Shown here: one piece after another, positions 1-6,900 of the stretch
How positions within the stretch are numbered: the first letter of the stretch is position 1
Layout: every line of letters starts with the position of its first letter
Notes under the pieces: model-generated
Database searches by the model: none
Told to the model about the DNA's origin: nothing
Seen by the model: the letters and a program-made list of their open reading frames with translations, nothing else
Position numbers and translations under genes: made by a program
IMG/VR virus record: IMGVR_UViG_3300048121_000975
Span: 1 to 20,499 of that record
DNA from: a virus
Strand: one strand, 5' to 3'
Length of the DNA stretch: 20,499 bases

Positions 1-165
1 TATCGCGACGCCTCCGCTTTGAACAGAAGTGCGCTCTACGATCCACCAACAATCACCTTGATTGAGGGAGCTGAGTATCAGTTTAAGGAAGGCATCTTCG
101 TCGGTGATGGTCAGAAATTCCATAGCGACTACAGCTACCGACGCGCCATCATTATCTCGAAATGA
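1..165 (+). CDS. C-terminal end of an unknown late (probably structural) protein
   Basis: This is the last 54 codons of a gene that begins upstream of the window. Frame 1 is open from base 1 to a TGA at 163-165. The visible peptide ends in the basic stretch SYRRAIIISK and has alternating hydrophobic and polar residues, suggesting beta structure. I recognise no motif. The TGA overlaps the ATG of the amidase gene (ATGA), so it belongs to the same operon and its product is probably made in similar amounts. A late structural role is inferred from position only; the fragment is too short to assign. Confidence 0.75.
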   Translation, partial: YRDASALNRSALYDPPTITLIEGAEYQFKEGIFVGDGQKFHSDYSYRRAIIISK

Positions 166-815
166 AGCCAAGCGAAATACTCGACAAGATTCTCGAACTG
201 ATAGCCGCCTACAGAGCGGCTAAAGCTGCTAAACGCAAGAAGGTCAAGAAGCTAAAAAAAGTCGCTATTTGTGTCGGACACAGCCGGATCGGGGATAAAG
301 GAGCTAGCTCTGTCGGCGGTGTGGACGAGTGGACTTACAACAAGAAGGTCGCAGACCTGTTGCAAAACCACCTACGTCATCAAGGGATTCATTCGGTTGT
401 TTTCGACGATTACCCATCAGAGAGTTACGGACGTGCGATGGATTGGATTGGACAGAGCGTAGCAAAAGAGAAGTGTGATATAGCGATTGAACTTCACTTC
501 AACAGCTACTCAAGCTCAAAAGCAGAGGGTTACGAATACCTACATTACCACACGAGCAATAACGGACGACGTTTAGCCGAGTGTTTTAGTAAAGCTCAAT
601 CCGAAAATTTTAAGGTGCAGAAAAATAGGGGCGTAAAAGCAATCGAGTCTGACGGTCGTGGGGCCGGATTCTTGCGGAGCGTCCCACCACCTGCCGTAAT
701 ATGTGAGCCTTTCTTCGGCAGTTCCCCGAAGGAATGGATTCTTTTTGACGCAAAGCACTCACTACTAGCCGACGTATACGCACAAGCGATTGTCGAATAC
801 TTTAACAACGCATGA
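162..815 (+). CDS. N-acetylmuramoyl-L-alanine amidase (Amidase_3-type endolysin)
   Basis: A 217-aa zinc amidase that would cleave the bond between N-acetylmuramic acid and L-alanine in peptidoglycan, lysing the host. Residues 1-33 form a Lys/Arg-rich helix, possibly for wall or membrane contact. From about 33 the Amidase_3 fold starts with VAICVGHS. The expected zinc ligands are visible: His40 (VGHS), Glu56 (GGVDEWTYN) and His112 (IELHFNS), with the catalytic Glu182 in CEPFF. There is no signal peptide, so export would need a holin or similar protein; none is recognisable here. The start at 162 overlaps the previous stop (ATGA) and has no Shine-Dalgarno sequence, so translation is probably coupled. 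There is no separate cell-wall-binding domain; the protein is essentially catalytic domain plus basic N-terminus. A virion-associated wall hydrolase is the main alternative. Confidence 0.9.
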   Translation: MKPSEILDKILELIAAYRAAKAAKRKKVKKLKKVAICVGHSRIGDKGASSVGGVDEWTYNKKVADLLQNHLRHQGIHSVVFDDYPSESYGRAMDWIGQSVAKEKCDIAIELHFNSYSSSKAEGYEYLHYHTSNNGRRLAECFSKAQSENFKVQKNRGVKAIESDGRGAGFLRSVPPPAVICEPFFGSSPKEWILFDAKHSLLADVYAQAIVEYFNNA

Positions 816-1027
816 GAAACTACCGAAAAGAATACGACAACTACCAAGGTAAACCGGAACAGAAAAAGAATCGGGCTAGCCGTAATGGCGCACGTCGAAA
901 GATGAAGAAGCTTTTAGGTAAGAAGGTAAACGGCAAAGACGTTGACCACAAGGACGGGAATCCAAAAAACAACTCACGTAAAAATTTAAGATTACTCAGT
1001 AAATCAAGAAACAGATCTAAGAAGTGA
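812..1027 (+). CDS. Small basic HNH-like protein
   Basis: A 71-aa, strongly basic protein. Residues 43-61 contain DVDHKDGNPKNNSRKNLR, which fits the core of HNH_3-type endonucleases: Asp45-His46, then Asn50, then Asn-Leu-Arg at 58-60. No zinc-binding Cys pairs are present, and at 71 aa it is close to the minimal beta-beta-alpha metal fold, so it may nick DNA or only bind it. Similar short HNH-like proteins are common in T7-like phages, where they may be homing endonucleases or packaging-linked nucleases. It sits between the amidase and an HExxH protein and overlaps both (ATGA upstream, GTGA downstream). Activity cannot be settled from sequence; the fold assignment is fairly strong. Confidence 0.7.
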   Translation: MRNYRKEYDNYQGKPEQKKNRASRNGARRKMKKLLGKKVNGKDVDHKDGNPKNNSRKNLRLLSKSRNRSKK

Positions 1028-1314
1028 AATCGCTAAAATCAGTCATGATCGCTGGTCAGCGGATCAAGATCCAAAAGGCTGAGTTAGATGATTGCTACGG
1101 ACAGTATTTACACGAAAAACGAATAATCCAGTTGCACAAGAAATTACCAGAAAACGAAATAATACCAACTTTACGCCATGAAATGTTACACGCCGCCTTC
1201 CATATCTCAGGCATCTCGTTCTGCGAGAGCTTCCAAGAAGAAGCCTGTATCCGTTGCATTGACGAGGTTTTCTTTCCGGCCTACGAACGGATTTTAAAGA
1301 GACTTAATAAATGA
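1024..1314 (+). CDS. Putative HExxH zinc metallopeptidase-like protein
   Basis: A 96-aa protein with RHEMLHAAFH at 51-60. This is an HExxH zinc motif (His52, Glu53, His56), followed about 16 residues later by Glu72-Glu73 (FQEEACI), which could give the third ligand as in gluzincin or SprT/ImmA-like small peptidases. The N-terminal part is short beta-like segments. A GTG at 1024 overlaps the preceding TGA (GTGA), matching the overlap pattern of this cassette; the ATG at 1045 would give an 89-aa product that keeps the motif. No signal peptide or membrane segment is seen, so it would act in the cytoplasm or inside the particle. The substrate is unknown. It could equally be a metal-binding accessory protein rather than an active protease. 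Confidence 0.65.
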   Translation: MKSLKSVMIAGQRIKIQKAELDDCYGQYLHEKRIIQLHKKLPENEIIPTLRHEMLHAAFHISGISFCESFQEEACIRCIDEVFFPAYERILKRLNK

Positions 1315-1490
1315 AAAAGAAATCAAGAGTCAACGAGGCAGGCAATTACACAAAGCCTACAATGAGGAAGCGTTTATTTAATTCGATCAAAGCAGGAACA
1401 AAAGGCGGCAGAGCCGGACAATGGTCAGCCCGTAAAGCACAGCTACTAGCAGCACGATACAAGAAAAACGGAGGAGGATACAGAGACTAA
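1311..1490 (+). CDS. Small basic phage protein, GQWSARKAQ family (DUF6321-like)
   Basis: A 59-aa protein beginning MKKKSRVNEAGNYTKPTMRK and containing GGRAGQWSARKAQLLAARYK near residues 32-51, ending GGGYRD. This pattern is, from memory, that of a short family (I believe DUF6321) found in phages of marine bacteria, function unknown. The high Lys/Arg content suggests nucleic-acid binding, perhaps a DNA-condensing or particle-internal role; that is inference. The ATG at 1311 overlaps the previous TGA (ATGA), and its TAA overlaps the next ATG (TAATG). The family label should be checked by profile search. Confidence 0.75.
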   Translation: MKKKSRVNEAGNYTKPTMRKRLFNSIKAGTKGGRAGQWSARKAQLLAARYKKNGGGYRD

Positions 1491-1678
1491 TGAAACAATT
1501 TAAACCACACATGATGTATGATAAGTCTGGAAAGGCTTACAAAGCCAACACTTACGAACAACATTTAGCTATGAAGAAAAAAGGATACGGACACGCAAAG
1601 CCAGCAAGTAAACCATCGACTAAGTCTTCTACTAAGAAGAAGGCTAAAAAAATCATCCGCAAACGCTCCGGTTACTAA
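1490..1678 (+). CDS. Small Lys-rich protein of unknown function
   Basis: A 62-aa basic protein. The N-terminal half (KPHMMYDKSGKAYKANTYEQ) is ordinary sequence with aromatic residues. The C-terminal half is a low-complexity Lys/Ser/Pro tail (STKSSTKKKAKK) resembling histone-like or DNA-binding tails. No family is recognised. The start overlaps the preceding stop (TAATG) and is preceded 12 bases upstream by a GGAGGAGG run, one of the few purine-rich Shine-Dalgarno-like sites in the window. Its stop again overlaps the next start (TAATG). Placement in a run of small basic proteins suggests shared DNA-packing or particle-internal work, but nothing shows this directly. Confidence 0.6.
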   Translation: MKQFKPHMMYDKSGKAYKANTYEQHLAMKKKGYGHAKPASKPSTKSSTKKKAKKIIRKRSGY

Positions 1679-1959
1679 TGCCTAAGAAAGCTTCACAGAG
1701 ATCTCTCGACAACTGGACAGGAGAGAAATGGGGAACCAAATCCGGTAAGCCGTCTTTGAAGACGGGTGAGCGGTATTTGCCAAAGGCTGCGCGTGAGGCT
1801 TTGACTGACGAAGAGTATGCCCGAACTAGCCGCAAGAAGCGGAAAGGTATGAGGGCTGGAAAACAGTTTGTCAAACAACCCAAAAAGATTGCGGATAAAA
1901 CTGCAAACTACAGGAGCAAGAGCAGTCTCCTAAAAAGTGCGCGTAAGCGCAAATCATGA
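1678..1959 (+). CDS. Small basic protein, DUF5872-like
   Basis: A 93-aa protein with the order LDNWTGEKWGTKSGKPS, then TGERYLPKAA, then LTDEEYARTSRKKRKG, then GKQFVKQPKKIADKTANYR. This string of motifs matches, from memory, the DUF5872 family of small basic proteins in phages and large DNA viruses; no function is known to me. The Trp/Lys-rich start and Arg/Lys-rich end suggest nucleic-acid contact. The start overlaps the previous stop (TAATG) and the end overlaps the nuclease start (ATGA). No Shine-Dalgarno site lies before the ATG, so coupling is likely. Confidence 0.75.
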   Translation: MPKKASQRSLDNWTGEKWGTKSGKPSLKTGERYLPKAAREALTDEEYARTSRKKRKGMRAGKQFVKQPKKIADKTANYRSKSSLLKSARKRKS

Positions 1960-2474
1960 GTCGTTTCATACTCTACGAACCTACGCCAGAAGATGTCGCT
2001 GAAGCGTGCCGTAGGTCTGACGCCTTAGGAAATCTCAGGACATCGTTCACTAACGGTAAAGGAAACATGACTGGCTTCTTAGGTGAGGTCGCTTTTGAAA
2101 AAACTTTCAAGCAGTTCGCCTACGTAGGAGATAAGTCCTACACTCACGACTACGAATATAAAGGTCTGAAAGTTGACGTTAAGGCTAAGAGCTGCAACAC
2201 CCCACCTAAGCTAAACTATAATGCTTCCGTAGTCAGGACTAAGTTTAGCAAATTTGAAGCCGACGTTTATTTCTTCATGCGAGTTCACAAAGGTCTGCGG
2301 AAGGTATGGCTCTGCGGATGGTCCCCTAAGAAATCCATCATACATAAGAAACGATTCAATGAGAGAGGCGAGCGTGACGCAGATGGATTTAGATTCAAGG
2401 CTGATGGATACAACATAGAGATTAAGAGGACTCGTCGGCCAGACGCTTTCGAGTCACTCCTCCTCCGGCGGTAG
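1956..2474 (+). CDS. PD-(D/E)XK nuclease-like protein
   Basis: A 172-aa protein with the hallmark pattern of a PD-(D/E)XK endonuclease: Glu44 in TGFLGEVAF on the first helix, Asp65 in HDYEYKG, and Asp74 followed by Lys76 and Lys78 in KVDVKAKS on the core strand. A later strand reads ADVYFFMRV. This layout is seen in restriction-like and viral resolvase-type nucleases and in phage enzymes that cut host DNA. It is the last plus-strand gene before the convergent minus-strand arm. Its end (2454-2474) overlaps a minus-strand gene tail to tail. It could degrade host DNA, process packaged DNA or act on branched DNA. The fold is fairly well supported; the substrate is unknown. Confidence 0.7.
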   Translation: MSRFILYEPTPEDVAEACRRSDALGNLRTSFTNGKGNMTGFLGEVAFEKTFKQFAYVGDKSYTHDYEYKGLKVDVKAKSCNTPPKLNYNASVVRTKFSKFEADVYFFMRVHKGLRKVWLCGWSPKKSIIHKKRFNERGERDADGFRFKADGYNIEIKRTRRPDAFESLLLRR

Positions 2475-2681
2475 GCAGTTATGGTGGATGTGGCCCGTCT
2501 TTTTATAAACGGGCCTTATACCGTTAGGAGCGACAAAATCTACGAACTCACTGAGAGGAGCGTCTAAGTAAGCATCTATAACAGACGGGTCACCTCCAAT
2601 TTGTTCTAAAATCTGCCGAAGTTCCATCCAAAACTCACCGCACAGTTCCTGCCTCCTTATCTGAAGATCTTCGTTTGTCAT
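2454..2681 (-). CDS. Small hypothetical protein at the end of the replication arm
   Basis: A 75-aa acidic-to-neutral protein, no family recognised. Residues 6-28 are predicted helical (QIRRQELCGEFWMELRQILE), followed by SVIDAYLDAPLSEFVDF and an acidic end, PPEEE. It follows the primase-helicase gene. With the ATG at 2681 it overlaps that gene by 47 bases. An internal ATG at 2627 lies 7 bases after the primase stop with GGTGAG upstream, and would give 57 aa without overlap; either start is possible. The 3' end overlaps the plus-strand nuclease gene by 21 bases. It is retained because it fills the only gap between the two convergent arms and reads like a folded protein. Confidence 0.5.
   Translation of the reverse strand: MTNEDLQIRRQELCGEFWMELRQILEQIGGDPSVIDAYLDAPLSEFVDFVAPNGIRPVYKKTGHIHHNCLPPEEE
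2492..2520 (+). terminator. Possible hairpin terminator at the end of the plus-strand late operon
   Basis: GGCCCGT at 2492-2498 pairs perfectly with ACGGGCC at 2509-2515 around a 10-base T/A loop, and TTATA follows. It lies 18 bases after the stop of the nuclease gene, where the plus-strand late operon ought to end. The T-run after the stem is poor (TTATA), so termination may be weak. The same bases also encode part of the 75-aa minus-strand protein, so the pairing may be partly a coding accident. Confidence 0.4.
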
Positions 2682-4830
2682 CCGCTGTATAACCTATATC
2701 GTAAATCTCACTCAGGTCAATGCTCCACAATTTACCGCCGCCTTGTCCTTTAGAATTAATGGGTCTGATGTTACTGTTGACTGCTCCAGCTTCCTCAAGA
2801 ACTGACATCCCACGCCTGATAAACTCTAGGTTATTAGACATACCAACATTCCGACCATCGTTAAACGCGTGGATCGCAACTTGAAACTCGGTTAGAGTTC
2901 CAGACCACGTCTTAAGTTCAGGTGCGCTATTACGACACCTCTTGCAGAAGAACTCAACAAGTTCGGCTACGGTGCTTCGGTAACTGTTGTCATATGCTGC
3001 ATCAGCAATCAATGGCTCGATGTAGCTCTGGACGCCAAACCGACCAACGTCTTCAACTTCAGGGTGGACTTTATAATCCATCAAGAACTTAGCAAAGTGA
3101 GGTAACTCGTCTTCGATAGTTGCTTCAAGCTGGTAGTTAGGTGGGAACGATGTCGTTGATGACTCTGATATCAGCAGAGCCATAAGCTTATCTCGGTTAC
3201 TAGAATCAAGTGACGGTATTACCGACAGCGAGTTAGCGTCCATGTTCAGAGACAGCACAACACGACCTGTCCAAGGCACTGATAAAGCGTCAGCATACTT
3301 GGCTTGATACTCGACTCGTGGATTGGCCACCGCACGCTTCAACAGCTCAGTTGCACGTCTTTGGTCTTGAAAGCTGGCTGCTGAGGTCGTATCGTCGATC
3401 ACCCAAGATGCGACACGACCTAAGTCTTTGTTGAATTTTGTGTGACCCCCTAAGTAGTCACTCGCATCAGCAAAACCCCCCACGAGTCCGCTAATAACTT
3501 TGTTACTCAACAATGACTTGCCGCGACCTGTTGGTCCGACCAGCAGCAAAGCTTGCCCCTGTAAGGGCTTTCTTTCTACAACAGCGTAGTAAAACCTTTT
3601 CATCCATGCGTAGAAGTATTCTATAGAATCATGCTTGCTGTTGTTTACGAATAGTTGGTTGAACCAATTATGGAGGAAAGGCCAGTTGGATGGGTCTCCA
3701 TCCGCTGCGGCGTCCACCGGACATAACGTAGAACAGTTCAGAATCCGACTTCCGTTATACGATACAACACGGTCGCTTGAGAACACTACTGGTGCAATCT
3801 CATCAATCCTATTGTTATTACTGATTACCAACACAGCGTTTTCTACTTCGCTAATGCTCTGACCGCGCCTAACTCTCACAGAAAACCCTGCCTGACGTAG
3901 CTCTAATAGAAGCTGATCTTTAGGTATAGAGACTGCGTTTCCGTATAGGAGTTTAAAGAATGTCTTACCGTTAAACCAATACTCGTCTAATAGGGTAGCA
4001 AGTTTCTGGGTCTCGTAATCCTTAACAAATGCCCCACCGAATATATCGGACCAACTCATGAATCCTTTACCAGCTCTGTCGCTATAACAGACCATTCCAT
4101 CTTCCACAACTTGACATCCTTCACGGTCAATACCGTCATCGATCCAGAATAAGGGTCCACGCGCTCCGACTTCAAATTCACCGAACCAGCGATTCGGGAA
4201 TCGGGATTCAACCTCTTTGGCAACCACATCGATTGGGATACACGTTTCGGCAGACTCTGGCGGTTTGGATTCCGCTGCCTTCGCTATAGCCGCAAAAACG
4301 ATTGAGTCTGGAAGTTTGTTACCGTGTGGTTGCCAATCCACTCCTAATTCAAAGTACTGGTTTGGTCGGAATGATGACTTATCAAATCCAGCAAACAAGC
4401 TAGAAGCTTTAACAAGTTTATCTATTGCCATCACGAAAGCCTCATACATTGATGGGTCCACAGGAATTGGGTTCTCAAACTCCCATACTAGTCTAAGGTA
4501 ATCGCTCTGAGTTCTCGATGACCATGTTGGTAAAGGGCTGCTGTTACATGCTGTTCCTAGATTAGCTTGGAAGGTATCCCATTTAACAGGGGCGTCGTAG
4601 TCCGCAACTATCCCGTGAACTATGTGGACAGGGTTATCAGACGTTACTCTTTTAGAAGGAGTTCGTCCTTCTACACACGAATAAAACACATGTTTTGTGT
4701 TTATGTTGCTACACCAATCTCGGTATAGAGCTTTGTTCTTAAACGCTGGCTTCTTTGATTTTACTTGGCTCAAGTCTTCTACTTTTGAAGTCTTTGAGTC
4801 TCTCAGGTTCTTTAATGTTCGATAGGTCAT
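2635..4830 (-). CDS. Primase-helicase: AEP-like primase with SF3 helicase domain
   Basis: A 731-aa replication protein. The N-terminal part (about 45-180) resembles an archaeo-eukaryotic-type primase: the acidic pair Asp77/Asp79 in GIVADYDAP, the basic and aromatic strand LRLVWEFENP at 112-121, and Asp165 in LGVDWQPHG. The C-terminal part (about 400-560) is a superfamily 3 helicase: Walker A GPTGRGKS at 432-439, Walker B-like VASWVIDD ending in Asp479-Asp480, and motif C ending at Asn529 (VVLSLNMD). Primase-SF3 fusions open the origin and lay down primers in many phages and plasmids (D5/P4-like). The start ATG overlaps the stop of the polymerase gene (TAATG), so the two are probably translated in tandem. 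The primase assignment is weaker than the helicase one. Confidence 0.8.
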   Translation of the reverse strand: MTYRTLKNLRDSKTSKVEDLSQVKSKKPAFKNKALYRDWCSNINTKHVFYSCVEGRTPSKRVTSDNPVHIVHGIVADYDAPVKWDTFQANLGTACNSSPLPTWSSRTQSDYLRLVWEFENPIPVDPSMYEAFVMAIDKLVKASSLFAGFDKSSFRPNQYFELGVDWQPHGNKLPDSIVFAAIAKAAESKPPESAETCIPIDVVAKEVESRFPNRWFGEFEVGARGPLFWIDDGIDREGCQVVEDGMVCYSDRAGKGFMSWSDIFGGAFVKDYETQKLATLLDEYWFNGKTFFKLLYGNAVSIPKDQLLLELRQAGFSVRVRRGQSISEVENAVLVISNNNRIDEIAPVVFSSDRVVSYNGSRILNCSTLCPVDAAADGDPSNWPFLHNWFNQLFVNNSKHDSIEYFYAWMKRFYYAVVERKPLQGQALLLVGPTGRGKSLLSNKVISGLVGGFADASDYLGGHTKFNKDLGRVASWVIDDTTSAASFQDQRRATELLKRAVANPRVEYQAKYADALSVPWTGRVVLSLNMDANSLSVIPSLDSSNRDKLMALLISESSTTSFPPNYQLEATIEDELPHFAKFLMDYKVHPEVEDVGRFGVQSYIEPLIADAAYDNSYRSTVAELVEFFCKRCRNSAPELKTWSGTLTEFQVAIHAFNDGRNVGMSNNLEFIRRGMSVLEEAGAVNSNIRPINSKGQGGGKLWSIDLSEIYDIGYTADDKRRSSDKEAGTVR

Positions 4831-6626
4831 TATTTTGTATATTTATTTAAGATTTCTCCTTCTGCATCTAGCGGAATGTCGGGTATCCATTCTGGTGGGG
4901 TAGACATGATTTTAATAATTTTGTTTAGGGTTTCGTCTGCTATCTCTTCGTCACACTCGCAGACAACTTCATCGTGGACGTGAAAAATTATGTTGATGCC
5001 AGCTCTCTCAATCTGGAGCATCATATGACTAAATATATCACGGGCTAAAGCTTGTGAAGCATTTTCTGCTAGGATACCTCCCCAAAGAGTAATATGCCGC
5101 TTTCTGCCGTTGCGGTTTACTGTTACTTGATACCTAGAGCGTCCAGTATCTTCATCGTATTGCTGTAAAACAAAACCATAATTTAGAACTCTACCGGACG
5201 GTAACTCAAGCTTCAACTTAATGTCTTCATTACTCCGTAATGCTACGCTATCTGACATTAGCCCTAGACCAATTAACTTTGAATCGTAATCACCCCAAAG
5301 TTCAGGTACTTTAGAGATCTTTTCGCGATACAAATTTACAGCCTCCTTAGCCTCTTTCTTGGGCATGTTATACATCTGAGCAAACTTTTTGTAACCTGCA
5401 CCATATCCACAACCCAATACAAGAGCTTTAACTTTGTGACGTAACTTAGCGTCTTCTTTTTTAAGAACACCTTTGTCAGAAGACCACAATCCAAATTGAA
5501 TCGCGAACGCCTCGTATATATCATCAGATGCTGCTATAGCGTCCATAGTCTCCCTATCTTTAGCTAGCCAACATAATGTGCGGACTTCAATCTGCGAAAG
5601 ATCGACAACGACTAATTTCTTCCCTTTAGGTGCGGTAATGAGTTTTCTCATGTTCACACCAAACATCTCATCTCGCGGTAAATTCTGTAGATTAAGGTTT
5701 CCTCCACTACCGCTGAATCGTCCGGTATGTCCGCCGAAATACATGAGACCACCGTAGTAGCGGTCGTCTGGCATTGTGGCGTAATCAAAGCTATCTAGCT
5801 TCTTCTTAATCGAATTAATACGCCGCCAATTAGAAACTGCTTCTACCCATGCATACGATCTACCATGTTTTTTAATCCACTCTTGTGCATCTTTATCAGT
5901 TTTAGCGAGTGATGCTGGTGGCTCAATTCCAATCTTGTGGCATTCCTCGTCGAATGCTTTCCGACTCAGTAGTGGTTTTTCACCCGCCCAAGGGATAGCC
6001 TTTTCCGCTTGGAACAAACGCTCATTAATTGTTTCTCTCGCTTCTTTAAGCGCGTCAATATCGATAGGGATGCCTCGCTGGACTACCCGTCGGTTCATGT
6101 TGCTTATACTACGCTCGAAGTCAGACCATCTAGGTGAGTATTCCTGCCAAAGTTTAAGACATAGCTCTGAGTCTTTTAATGCGTATTCAAGAACTTCCTT
6201 ACGAAACTCTTCTGACATACCCGTCCATGTCTTACCTGACATGTTGTCGCGAGTAGTTTTCTCGACCTCGATTCCGAAAGCTTGAGCAGTAGCTCCCTTT
6301 AGTGATCTAGGTAAGCCACATGCCGCAGCCATATCAGCGGTGCAATACCATGCCGCAGGCTTTACCTCTGGCCACCAATTGCAAGTAACGCCATACAGGT
6401 AAAGTGTTTCATCAAAGCTAGCGTTGTGGCTAAGAACAATCTGTCCTTCTAACAAGGACCAGTCAAAATCTTCAGGGTGACCAACGAACTCGTAGCCGTT
6501 GTCACCGACGACACTCACCATATAAGCGTCAAAGTCATAGTGGGAAAAGTATCCTAGTGGGCCAAGCTTGCGTATAGAGCAGTGCTTGTCGTAGTAAGTC
6601 TCAAAGTCTAATGCGTATGTAATCAT
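4830..6626 (-). CDS. Family A DNA polymerase with 3'-5' exonuclease
   Basis: A 598-aa replicative DNA polymerase. The proofreading exonuclease comes first: Asp7 and Glu9 (LDFET), Asp72 (HNASFDETLY) and Tyr148/Asp152 (EYALKDSEL). The polymerase core follows: RFSGSGGNLNLQNLP around 303-317, motif A with catalytic Asp342 (VDLSQIEVR), motif B with Arg396, Lys400, Leu404, Tyr408-Gly409 (RHKVKALVLGCGYG), and motif C with Asp552-Glu553 (HVHDEV). All catalytic residues are present, so it should be active. The 5'-3' exonuclease domain of E. coli Pol I is absent, as in phage versions. Leu404 occupies the position of E. coli Phe762. A strong terminator ends only 20 bases before the start codon, which has no Shine-Dalgarno site. 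Confidence 0.96.
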   Translation of the reverse strand: MITYALDFETYYDKHCSIRKLGPLGYFSHYDFDAYMVSVVGDNGYEFVGHPEDFDWSLLEGQIVLSHNASFDETLYLYGVTCNWWPEVKPAAWYCTADMAAACGLPRSLKGATAQAFGIEVEKTTRDNMSGKTWTGMSEEFRKEVLEYALKDSELCLKLWQEYSPRWSDFERSISNMNRRVVQRGIPIDIDALKEARETINERLFQAEKAIPWAGEKPLLSRKAFDEECHKIGIEPPASLAKTDKDAQEWIKKHGRSYAWVEAVSNWRRINSIKKKLDSFDYATMPDDRYYGGLMYFGGHTGRFSGSGGNLNLQNLPRDEMFGVNMRKLITAPKGKKLVVVDLSQIEVRTLCWLAKDRETMDAIAASDDIYEAFAIQFGLWSSDKGVLKKEDAKLRHKVKALVLGCGYGAGYKKFAQMYNMPKKEAKEAVNLYREKISKVPELWGDYDSKLIGLGLMSDSVALRSNEDIKLKLELPSGRVLNYGFVLQQYDEDTGRSRYQVTVNRNGRKRHITLWGGILAENASQALARDIFSHMMLQIERAGINIIFHVHDEVVCECDEEIADETLNKIIKIMSTPPEWIPDIPLDAEGEILNKYTK

Positions 6627-6645
6627 ATTGATTTATTTGTGGACA

Positions 6646-6695
6646 GAAAAAGCCCGCCGCAAAGGGAACTGATAACAAAACTCTGCGGCGGGCTT
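6646..6695 (-). terminator. Strong intrinsic terminator on the minus strand
   Basis: AAGCCCGCCGCA at 6650-6661 is the exact reverse complement of TGCGGCGGGCTT at 6684-6695, a 12-bp GC-rich stem with a 22-base loop. On the minus strand the stem is followed by TTTTT (complement of 6647-6651), the classic rho-independent arrangement; on the plus strand no T-run follows. It ends transcripts coming from the 63-aa coiled-coil gene, 20 bases before the polymerase start. Confidence 0.85.
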
Positions 6696-6706
6696 GCGTC
6701 CTAGTA

Positions 6707-6898
6707 TTAGGAATCTAGATCTAATTCTTTTTGCTCTCCCGAAACGTGGTCTAATGCTTCGCGCACCACCTGCAACTTCCGTAAATTACGTTCGATCTGT
6801 GCTTTCTGGTCACTAACTTCTGAGATCATACCATCCAGCATGTCGATCTCCTCAAGGAGCAACTCACGGACTTTCTTTTCTTTTTCGTCTTCAGTCAT
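6707..6898 (-). CDS. Small acidic coiled-coil protein
   Basis: A 63-aa highly charged protein, almost wholly helical, with heptad-like spacing of Leu, Ile and Val from about residue 8 to 54 (LLLEEIDMLDGMISEVSDQ) and an acidic end (ELDLDS). No family is recognised; it may dimerise and act as an adaptor for the protein encoded just upstream. The start at 6898 is well supported by GGAGG six bases before the ATG. That GGAGG lies inside the last two glycine codons of the preceding gene, whose stop is 2 bases upstream of this start. Its stop is followed within about 12 bases by the intrinsic terminator, so it closes a transcription unit. Confidence 0.7.
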   Translation of the reverse strand: MTEDEKEKKVRELLLEEIDMLDGMISEVSDQKAQIERNLRKLQVVREALDHVSGEQKELDLDS

Positions 6899-6900
6899 AA

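Noticed and set aside
3635-4501. Plus-strand open frames inside the primase-helicase gene
   Set aside because: The opposite strand encodes clear Walker A, Walker B and motif C; these frames are by-products of that coding sequence.
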